This document shows positions 1 to 5,356 of a DNA stretch of 6,022 bases, piece after piece. The stretch is taken from contig DPSW01000220.1 of the NCBI GenBank assembly GCA_003527145.1, forward strand, positions 1,943 through 7,964, read 5' to 3'. The translations under genes were made by a program, and so were the position numbers. Position 1 is the stretch's first letter, and the number at the start of each line of letters is the position of its first letter. Origin of the DNA: Clostridiaceae bacterium. GTDB taxonomy: Bacteria > Bacillota > Clostridia > Lutisporales > Lutisporaceae. A model generated the notes under the pieces. That model was not told the DNA's origin. It worked only from the letters and a program-made list of their open reading frames with translations, and made no database searches.

Positions 1-1294
1 TTATTGGGCTTGGATAATCCGGCCACCAAATGAATAAGAATATATCTTGTCTATCCTTGGGATTAAGATTTTTCCCTTTTTCCCACTGCGTATCCCATGC
101 CATCTCTCTTATTTCAAGGTTGATTCCAAGCTTTTTAAGGTTTATCTGATAAAGTTGTGCAAAGTTTCTGTATTCATCATAGCCAGAGCTTATAGTCATT
201 TCCAGAGTTAAACCATCTGTTTTAACTCCTGATTTATCTAGATATTCCTTAGCTTTATCCAAGTCACATTTATATTGCATCAAATCTTCACTATGTCCCC
301 ACAACCCTGAGGGAATAAGTCCATATGATTGTACACCTTGCCCTTCGAGTACCTTGCTGACTGTTTCTTCATAAGGGAATGCATAGCTTAATGCCCTTCT
401 AAAATCAACATTATCCAACGGGTATTTTTCCGTATTTAGACAGCCAACTACCGTATCATATAAAGGCCTTTGAACAATCTGAACTTTATCAGATTTTTTC
501 ATTGCTTCTATATCAGTTGTGGAAAAGTTAACTGAAATTTGTGCTTCTCCTTTTTCCAGCAGTTGTCTTCTTGCACTGCTTTCCGGAACCTTTTTAATGA
601 CAACATTGGCAAACTGGTTGTCTTTCCACTCTTTCCGATAATCATCAAATTTTTCCAGCACAATTTCTTCTCCTGCAACAGCTTTCTTAATTTTATAAGG
701 GCCTGTCCCTGCACAATTCCCTTGGTTAAACCAGTCGCTATCTTTCTCTACAGCATTAGGTGATATAATAAATGCGGCATAAGCTGCAGACGCTATCAAG
801 TCTATAGGAGCAGGATACTTCAAATTGAACTTGACTTCGTCATTACCGATAAACTCTATATTATCAACACTATCCCAAATAAATGATGCGCCAAGACCTA
901 ATTTTATAGTTCTATCTATAGATTTTTTTACTGCTTCCGCATTTAAATCTGCACCATCATGAAATTTTACTCCTTGCTTAATCTTAAAGGCCCATGATTT
1001 TCCATCTTCACTTGTAGACCAGCTTTCTGCAAGCATAGGTTCAATTTTACCTGTTTCATAATTGTAGTAGGTTAATGTCTCATAGGTATTGTGCAATACC
1101 ATTACACCGTTTGAGTTTTCTACACTTGGGTCTAAGTTAATATAGGGTGTATTTCCATTAGCTTGAAATAGTAGATTCTTTGTTTCTTTTCCTTCGCCTA
1201 CACCCTGGTTTTGCGCTTTTCCTGAACAACCAGTCATCAATGAAGCTATCATAGTAATAACCAATAATAAGCTGATTAGTTTTTTGTTTTTCAT
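1..1294 (-). CDS. Peptide-type ABC transporter substrate-binding lipoprotein (SBP_bac_5 family), C-terminus cut by window edge
   Basis: Extracellular, membrane-anchored solute receptor of a dipeptide/oligopeptide/nickel-type ABC importer. The frame is open from the ATG at 1294-1292 to the left edge, giving 431 residues; the family is usually about 500-540 long, so roughly the last fifth is missing. Residues 1-23 form a lipoprotein signal: KNKK, a hydrophobic stretch, then a lipobox LMTGC with the lipidated Cys at 23. Family hallmarks are visible: VKFHDG at 109-114 followed by the usual helix (AEAVKKSIDR), GTGPYKI at 196-202, VDFRRALSYAF at 296-306 and WWPDYPSP at 423-430. A strong ribosome binding site precedes the start. 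It lies 63 bp downstream of the pepD stop on the same strand, so co-transcription is possible, although a hairpin lies between. The ligand cannot be read from the sequence; peptides are favoured by the pepD neighbour (inference). Permease and ATPase genes probably follow beyond the left edge. Confidence 0.93.
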   Translation of the reverse strand, partial: MKNKKLISLLLVITMIASLMTGCSGKAQNQGVGEGKETKNLLFQANGNTPYINLDPSVENSNGVMVLHNTYETLTYYNYETGKIEPMLAESWSTSEDGKSWAFKIKQGVKFHDGADLNAEAVKKSIDRTIKLGLGASFIWDSVDNIEFIGNDEVKFNLKYPAPIDLIASAAYAAFIISPNAVEKDSDWFNQGNCAGTGPYKIKKAVAGEEIVLEKFDDYRKEWKDNQFANVVIKKVPESSARRQLLEKGEAQISVNFSTTDIEAMKKSDKVQIVQRPLYDTVVGCLNTEKYPLDNVDFRRALSYAFPYEETVSKVLEGQGVQSYGLIPSGLWGHSEDLMQYKCDLDKAKEYLDKSGVKTDGLTLEMTISSGYDEYRNFAQLYQINLKKLGINLEIREMAWDTQWEKGKNLNPKDRQDIFLFIWWPDYPSPI

Positions 1295-1298
1295 TTTT

Positions 1299-1310
1299 CC
1301 TCCTCCTTTT
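1299..1310 (-). promoter_or_regulatory. Strong ribosome binding site of the substrate-binding protein gene
   Basis: On the minus strand AAAAGGAGGAGG is followed by four A residues and then the ATG at 1294. The near-perfect Shine-Dalgarno fixes the start of the lipoprotein gene and predicts high translation, as is normal for an abundant binding protein. Confidence 0.85.
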
Positions 1311-1323
1311 ATTCTTTATATTT

Positions 1324-1350
1324 AATTAAAACCGGAAACCGGTCTTAACT
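1324..1350 (-). terminator. Hairpin between pepD and the binding-protein gene: weak terminator, attenuator or mRNA-processing/stability element
   Basis: In the minus-strand RNA, AGUUAAGACCGG pairs with CCGGUUUUAAUU across a UUU loop. That gives 12 pairs, two of them G-U, with a four-pair GC core next to the loop. The 3' arm after the GC core is U-rich (UUUUAAUU), as in an intrinsic terminator, but no further U run follows the stem. Read in the plus sense, the two G-U pairs become mismatches, which supports a minus-strand role. It starts 8 bp after the pepD stop and ends 14 bp before the next ribosome binding site. Partial termination, or protection of one transcript segment, would let the two genes be expressed at different levels (inference). 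Confidence 0.45.
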
Positions 1351-1357
1351 TGCTTTG

Positions 1358-2788
1358 TTATCTTATTTTCTTGAGCACTTCACAAAGAAGATTATAAGTT
1401 TTTTCTATAGAAGAAATAACGACATGTTCATTAGGAGTGTGTATATCATAAAGCTGAGGTCCAAAAGAAACTGCATCCAAATTACTTATCTTTTCCATTA
1501 AATATCCGCATTCAAGACCGGCGTGGATTGCTTCTGCATAAGCTTTTTCCCCTGTGACTTCCTCATAAGCTTTCATACAAAGCTCTCTGATATATGAATT
1601 TTGAGAATACTCCCATCCTGGATATGATGATCCTTCCTCATACTCAAAGCCTAAAATATCAGCTATCATTCTTATTCTTTCTGCCAGATCATCATAAATA
1701 TTTGACTTTATAGAGCTTCGTATAGAGAATCTAATAACTGCTCTATCCGTTTCTGTATCTATCACTGCCATATTGCTTGATGAAATTACAAGATTGATTT
1801 TATGGTTTTTAGTGTTGACTCCATTAGGCAGCATATTAATTGCCTTTATTATTTTACACTTCGTATCTTCATTAAAAGCTTCATTTATGTTGCAACACTT
1901 CTCCAGCTTTATTACTGCATCCGGATCTGAAAACAAAAATTCTTTCTTCAGAATCTCATTCCACTTGTCTATCTTTTCCTTTAAAATATCCTCATTTTTA
2001 GAGGCTATAGCTGCTTCAGCTTCCGATGGTATAACATTTTCTTTAGTTCCACCTTTTATGGAACATAGAGAAATATAGTCTTTTATATCAAGCAACAATC
2101 TTCCAAGAATCTTATTTGCATTGCCTCGTCCCTTGTCGATATCATCTCCTGAATGTCCTCCTTTAAGCCCGCAAACAATTATTCTATAACTCTGTTTATC
2201 ATAGATTTTTTCCTTCCTTAAAGGTAAATGCAACGCTATCCTTAGTGCCCCTGCACACCCCGCAGTAAATACTCCTTCACCTTCACTGTCCAAATTTATG
2301 AGGATACTGCTTTTGAATTTATTTCCGTCTAGCGCTTGTATACCTTTCATGCCTTTTTCTTCTCCCGTTGTAAAAAGCACCTCAAGCGGAGGATGTTCTA
2401 ATTCATCATCTTTTAGAACAGCTAAACACATAGCCATGCCTATACCGTTATCTGCGCCAAGTGTAGTGCCGTCTGCATATATAAAGTCATCTACTATATT
2501 AAGCTTTATGGGATCTTTTTGAAAATCATGCACTACCCCCGGACTTTTTTCACAAACCATATCCATATGCCCTTGTAACAAAACTACGGGTGCATTTTCA
2601 TAACCTTCTGAAGCAGGCTTCTTAATCAAGACATTATAACTTTCATCCTGAAATACTTGCCAGCCTTCTGTTTTTGCCATATTTACAAGATAATTTGAAA
2701 TACCTGCTTCGTTGCCCGACTCCCTAGGGATCTTTGAAATTTCTTTAAAATAATTTAAAACCTTACTGTATTTTAATACATCATCCAT
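1358..2788 (-). CDS. pepD: Aminoacyl-histidine (Xaa-His) / non-specific cytosolic dipeptidase, peptidase family M20C
   Basis: Cytoplasmic di-zinc metallopeptidase that hydrolyses dipeptides with broad specificity, including beta-Ala-His/Xaa-His substrates in characterised relatives. The product is 476 residues, near the family norm of about 480-490. The full M20 active site is visible: HMDMV with metal ligand H74 and catalytic D76; GADNG with bridging D113; TGEEKG with general base E143 and ligand E144; NLDSEG with D167; and DIHTPNEH with H450. Ligand spacing matches the Vibrio PepD pattern I remember, offset by 6 residues for the first four and 11 for the last. The lid/dimerisation domain lies roughly at 200-380 and includes GGHSGDDI (210-217). 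The start is the ATG at 2788, where the protein aligns with typical PepD N-termini (LNYFKEISKIPRESGNE) and has GGAAGTGA upstream. An in-frame TTG at 2809 would add seven residues but has no ribosome binding site. There is no signal peptide. The gene lies downstream of the regulator's terminator and upstream of a peptide-binding protein, consistent with peptide catabolism. Confidence 0.95.
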   Translation of the reverse strand: MDDVLKYSKVLNYFKEISKIPRESGNEAGISNYLVNMAKTEGWQVFQDESYNVLIKKPASEGYENAPVVLLQGHMDMVCEKSPGVVHDFQKDPIKLNIVDDFIYADGTTLGADNGIGMAMCLAVLKDDELEHPPLEVLFTTGEEKGMKGIQALDGNKFKSSILINLDSEGEGVFTAGCAGALRIALHLPLRKEKIYDKQSYRIIVCGLKGGHSGDDIDKGRGNANKILGRLLLDIKDYISLCSIKGGTKENVIPSEAEAAIASKNEDILKEKIDKWNEILKKEFLFSDPDAVIKLEKCCNINEAFNEDTKCKIIKAINMLPNGVNTKNHKINLVISSSNMAVIDTETDRAVIRFSIRSSIKSNIYDDLAERIRMIADILGFEYEEGSSYPGWEYSQNSYIRELCMKAYEEVTGEKAYAEAIHAGLECGYLMEKISNLDAVSFGPQLYDIHTPNEHVVISSIEKTYNLLCEVLKKIR

Positions 2789-2798
2789 TTTTGCAGCT

Positions 2799-2806
2799 TC
2801 ACTTCC
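2799..2806 (-). promoter_or_regulatory. Ribosome binding site that decides the pepD start
   Basis: The minus strand reads GGAAGTGA, one mismatch from GGAGGTGA, followed by 10 nt and the ATG at 2788. The spacing is slightly long. The competing TTG at 2809 lies just upstream of this motif and has no Shine-Dalgarno of its own, so ATG 2788 is preferred. Confidence 0.5.
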
Positions 2807-2854
2807 CAATCATTGTTATATATAGGATTATGCATCTATTAGAATAATATTATC

Positions 2855-2874
2855 ATAAATAATAATAAATAATA
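2855..2874. repeat. Two tandem copies of ATAAATAATA
   Basis: The 10-bp unit occurs at 2855-2864 and immediately again at 2865-2874. It sits about 70-90 bp upstream of the pepD start. A period of one helical turn could mean bent DNA or a paired protein site, but simple AT-rich drift explains it equally well. Confidence 0.35.
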
Positions 2875-2915
2875 ATAGCTGATTTTTGTATATTTAATAA
2901 TATAAAAGCGCTGTT

Positions 2916-2932
2916 TTTGTAATAATTACAAA
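2916..2932. promoter_or_regulatory. Perfect 17-bp palindrome, PerR/Fur-box-like, candidate operator upstream of pepD
   Basis: TTTGTAAT-A-ATTACAAA has 8-bp arms around a single central A. Its inner 15 bases agree with the Bacillus PerR box TTATAATNATTATAA at all but two symmetric positions. It lies about 130-145 bp upstream of pepD, in the gap that should carry the pepD promoter. Regulation by a Fur-family repressor is inference only. The DNA is AT-rich enough that chance palindromes are expected, although eight perfect pairs is long. Confidence 0.3.
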
Positions 2933-3018
2933 GCAATTATATTTTGTGTCTGCTCTTTTGCATTTTTCTTAATATTTATAACTATAAATAGCTATAAAAA
3001 CTTTTTTGAAGTCAACGC

Positions 3019-3055
3019 AAATAAAGACTGCTGACATTTATTCATGTCAACAGTC
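3019..3055 (-). terminator. Intrinsic terminator of the sigma-54 regulator gene
   Basis: In the minus-strand RNA, GACUGUUGACAU pairs with AUGUCAGCAGUC over a six-base loop (GAAUAA), giving 12 pairs including one G-U, followed by UUUAUUUG. On the plus strand the wobble becomes an A-C mismatch and no T run follows, so the signal is directional. It starts about 29 bp after the regulator stop codon and should separate that transcript from pepD, although readthrough cannot be excluded. Confidence 0.8.
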
Positions 3056-3083
3056 CGAATCCCCCTGCCCTTATAAAAGCTGA

Positions 3084-5141
3084 CTAGCGTTGCAGAGCGT
3101 ATATATTTTCTTCGCAAATGATCTTTCTTCCCTTATCAGTCAATACAGTTCCGTGCCTGCCTCTTTTTTTAACTATCAATCCATTTTGTTCAAGCTTATC
3201 GAGTCTGCCGCGCATTTGATATTTTGTCATCTCATATCTTGTACTTTCCGTTTCATGACTTAATATTTCCCTTCCCGCAATTCTACCCTCTCTGTTTAGC
3301 TCTTCAATTTTCTTTAGAATAAACAGTTCCTCTTCACTTATATAAATATTTGGCTTCTTCTGCTCAACTTCATGATAAAAATTATGCGTTCCATAGAAAA
3401 AACCTCTGTCCGGAATATCCTTTAGTGTCAGCATACTGCCGTCTTTAACCGCCAGCATATATACAATAATATTTTTCAATTCCCGTACATTACCAAACCA
3501 ATTATATTTCAGCAATTCGTCAAGTACATCACGCGTTATTATTATATCTTCAGAGGTTGCTTCTTTAATAAAATGGTTAATGAGCTCATATATGTCCCTT
3601 TTTCTTTCTCTTAGAGGTGGTATGTGTATATATCCCATCTTCAATCTAAAATATAAATCCTCTCTGAATCTTTTCTCCCTTACCATTTGAGCCAGGTCCT
3701 TATTTGTTGCTGCTATTATTCGGACATCAACAGACCTTATCTCAGAACCGCTTATCCTCATAACTTCCTTTTCCTGCAAAACTCTCAGCAGCCTTGCCTG
3801 CACCTTAAGAGAAATATCGCCGATTTCATCTAAAAATATGGTTCCCCCGTCTGCCAGCTCAAATATTCCTGCTTTTCCTCCCTTTTTAGCCCCTGTAAAG
3901 GCTCCTTCTTCATAACCGAATAATTCACTTTCTATTAGCTCATCAGGAAGGGCACTGAAATTGACTGCTAAAAAGGGTCCTTTTTTTCTCTTAGATTCAT
4001 TATGTATAGAGCTTGCAAAGAGCTCTTTCCCGGTACCGCTTTCGCCTTCAAGCAATATGGTTATATCACTATCAGCCAACTTGCATGATATCTTCTTGGC
4101 TTTTATTATGCTTTCACTGTTCCCTACAATATCTTCAAAAGTGTACTTGGCATAAAATCCTTTGTTGACTAGTTCTCTCCTTAATCTATCATTTGCTTCC
4201 ATAGTCTCTTTAACATTTTTAAAAACAGCTATTATTAAGTTATCCTGATTGAGAGAAAATTTGCTTACCAATACTTCTATCCCGTCTATATTAAAAACCC
4301 TTTCCCCAAAAGCAGCTTCCATAGTTAAAAATTCTACAAGGCCGTTGTTATGGATAATTTTTTTCAAGCTTTTGGCTTTTATATTGACATTGCTTATGTT
4401 CAATATCCTCTTTAGATTTTCATTTAAAACACTTATTACCCCATGTGAATCATAAACCAACAATCCGTCGTTTAATCCATCAAGCACCAAGTTCAGATGT
4501 TTGTTGAGCTGCGAAATATCATTTGTGGATATTGCCAATCTTTTTGCTATGTTTATTATCTTTCTCAGATATTTTTCAGAAAATATACCTGCCTTTTCAT
4601 CTAATAAGTCCAATTTATTCAATATCTCAGCTATGGTTTGAAAATCCATAATTCTAGCTTTAATATCAATTATTTTTTTGACAAAGGATGGCACTTTGTC
4701 AATCTCTCCAGGCGTGATGGCTATATCAGCTTTTTTAATTTTCCCCTTTATCCCAGGATAATAAGGTATATAGTTTAAATAGTTTATTCCAATCTTCTTC
4801 AACATTTTAATAGTAGAGTATGTGGGCTCTTCGGAATCATTTACCATAAGAACGTCCGTATTGGGTGGAAGAAGCACTATCTCATCGATATAATCATAGT
4901 TTATAGTACGTTTGGCCACTACTCTCTCACAGCTTGTATCCAGTAAATCCAGAGCTAGTAAATCTTGTTCAACAGATTCACTTGATAAAATGATCAAATC
5001 ATCACTTATAACATGATTTATACCTCCATCCTCTGCATAGCTGGATATTAGTATATCATCAGTCAAATACTCCCTCAGCTGACTTAGAAGGGTAGCCCTT
5101 GTATGCTCTGAACCGGTTACGAGAGTAATGCTCTTCTTCAT
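3084..5141 (-). CDS. Sigma-54-dependent transcriptional activator (enhancer-binding protein): orphan N-terminus, PAS, AAA+, winged-helix-like C-terminus
   Basis: Cytoplasmic ATPase that remodels RNA polymerase-sigma-54 to open -24/-12 promoters. It is 685 residues. Residues 1-160 form an alternating alpha/beta region of unassigned family, perhaps a signal-binding or PrpR_N-like domain. A PAS-like domain spans about 213-310 (LDGLNDGLLVYDSHGVISVLNE), then a charged linker helix (308-328). The AAA+ domain (about 335-560) is complete: Walker A GESGTGKE 366-373, the sigma-54-contacting loop GAFTGA 413-418, Walker B GGTIFLDE 432-439, sensor I AATN 477-480, arginine-finger region FREDLYFRL 492-500 and sensor II GNVREL 550-555. 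The C-terminus (about 601-672) is not the usual Fis-type helix-turn-helix; it reads like a winged helix, ending YQMRGRLDKLEQNGLIVKKRG..GTVLTDKG. The start is an ATG with AAGGTGAT at 5155-5148. It is divergent from the YfcC-like carrier, whose upstream region has a sigma-54 promoter and an inverted repeat, so that gene is its likely target. Confidence 0.93.
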   Translation of the reverse strand: MKKSITLVTGSEHTRATLLSQLREYLTDDILISSYAEDGGINHVISDDLIILSSESVEQDLLALDLLDTSCERVVAKRTINYDYIDEIVLLPPNTDVLMVNDSEEPTYSTIKMLKKIGINYLNYIPYYPGIKGKIKKADIAITPGEIDKVPSFVKKIIDIKARIMDFQTIAEILNKLDLLDEKAGIFSEKYLRKIINIAKRLAISTNDISQLNKHLNLVLDGLNDGLLVYDSHGVISVLNENLKRILNISNVNIKAKSLKKIIHNNGLVEFLTMEAAFGERVFNIDGIEVLVSKFSLNQDNLIIAVFKNVKETMEANDRLRRELVNKGFYAKYTFEDIVGNSESIIKAKKISCKLADSDITILLEGESGTGKELFASSIHNESKRKKGPFLAVNFSALPDELIESELFGYEEGAFTGAKKGGKAGIFELADGGTIFLDEIGDISLKVQARLLRVLQEKEVMRISGSEIRSVDVRIIAATNKDLAQMVREKRFREDLYFRLKMGYIHIPPLRERKRDIYELINHFIKEATSEDIIITRDVLDELLKYNWFGNVRELKNIIVYMLAVKDGSMLTLKDIPDRGFFYGTHNFYHEVEQKKPNIYISEEELFILKKIEELNREGRIAGREILSHETESTRYEMTKYQMRGRLDKLEQNGLIVKKRGRHGTVLTDKGRKIICEENIYALQR

Positions 5142-5179
5142 ATCTTCATCACCTTATCATCAAATTTATACCGTATATT

Positions 5180-5207
5180 TCTATATAAAAACTATAAATC
5201 CTTTCAA
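5180..5207 (-). promoter_or_regulatory. Candidate sigma-A promoter of the regulator gene
   Basis: On the minus strand a -35 TTGAAA (5207-5202, 5 of 6 consensus) is followed by a 16-bp spacer and a -10 TATAGA (5185-5180, 4 of 6). Transcription would start near 5173, giving a leader of about 32 nt before the ATG at 5141. The large inverted repeat begins 19 bp upstream of the -35, so the regulator could influence its own expression. Other -10-like sites such as TATAAA at about 5170 lack a good -35. Confidence 0.45.
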
Positions 5208-5226
5208 ATCTATTATTTTTATTGGC

Positions 5227-5274
5227 ATTTGGCTTATAATGGCCGCCATTTAATTAAACCATTATAAACCAAAT
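5227..5274. promoter_or_regulatory. Large inverted repeat, candidate upstream activator site for the sigma-54 regulator
   Basis: ATTTGGCTTATAATGG (5227-5242) is repeated in inverse as CCATTATAAACCAAAT (5259-5274), pairing at 15 of 16 positions across a 16-bp spacer. Arm centres are 32 bp apart, about three helical turns, so two dimers or two subunits of an oligomer could bind on one face. A second, smaller palindrome AATGGC-C-GCCATT (5238-5250) overlaps the inner end of the left arm. The repeat lies 25 bp upstream of the sigma-54 promoter; its centre is about 75 bp before the predicted transcription start. That is close but compatible with enhancer-type activation. No T run follows either arm, so it is not a terminator. 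Binding by the neighbouring regulator is inferred from position. Confidence 0.7.
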
Positions 5275-5299
5275 ATATTAATAATCATAGTAAAAACCA

Positions 5300-5315
5300 T
5301 GGCATGATATTTGCT
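5300..5315 (+). promoter_or_regulatory. Sigma-54 (-24/-12) promoter of the YfcC-like carrier gene
   Basis: TGGCATGATATTTGCT matches the consensus TGGCACG-N4-TTGCW at every conserved base except the sixth (T for C). The invariant GG (5301-5302) and GC (5313-5314) are exactly spaced. Transcription should start near 5326, leaving a leader of about 31 nt before the ATG at 5357. The divergent neighbour encodes a sigma-54 activator with an intact GAFTGA loop, which strongly supports the assignment. Confidence 0.88.
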
Positions 5316-5342
5316 CATGATATAGTGATAGATGAAAAAGAA

Positions 5343-5350
5343 AAGGAGGA
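5343..5350 (+). promoter_or_regulatory. Ribosome binding site of the carrier gene
   Basis: AAGGAGGA lies six bases before the ATG at 5357. It is a near-perfect Shine-Dalgarno at ideal spacing and fixes the start codon. Confidence 0.85.
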
Positions 5351-5356
5351 AGGATT

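Larger units (their letters stand above)
2789..3083. other. AT-rich gap between the regulator and pepD: terminator, possible pepD promoter and leader
   Basis: About 295 bp with no credible gene on either strand. It holds the regulator's terminator at its right end (3019-3055), a 17-bp palindrome (2916-2932) and a tandem 10-bp repeat (2855-2874). A minus-strand TTGACT at 3015-3010 has a TATTTA at 2990-2985 with a long 19-bp spacer. The sequence is so AT-rich that many other -10-like hexamers exist, so no pepD promoter can be placed with confidence. No sigma-54 motif was found here on either strand. Confidence 0.5.

Noticed and set aside
508..763. Overlapping short frames on both strands inside the binding-protein gene
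   Set aside because: The frame running from 1294 leftwards gives a coherent SBP_bac_5 protein across the whole stretch; the others are out-of-frame shadows.
1773..2522. Plus-strand open frames of 101 and 74 codons
   Set aside because: Antisense to pepD, with no ribosome binding sites and no recognisable product.
2789..2809. TTG start adding seven residues to PepD
   Set aside because: No Shine-Dalgarno upstream of it, and the extra residues do not fit the usual PepD N-terminus; the ATG at 2788 has GGAAGTGA upstream.
2841..2877. AT-rich repeats as an origin or CRISPR-like array
   Set aside because: Only two 10-bp units without spacers, and no DnaA boxes or cas genes; simple AT-rich sequence is sufficient.
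3961..4455. Plus-strand open frames of 64 and 68 codons
   Set aside because: Antisense to the AAA+ and PAS regions of the regulator; shadows.
5224..5243. TGGCATTTGGCTTAT and TGGCTTATAATGGCC as further sigma-54 promoters
   Set aside because: The distance between GG and GC elements is wrong in both, whereas the 5300-5315 site has the exact spacing.
5227..5274. The inverted repeat as a bidirectional terminator
   Set aside because: It lies upstream of both divergent genes, its arms are AT-rich and no T run follows on either side.
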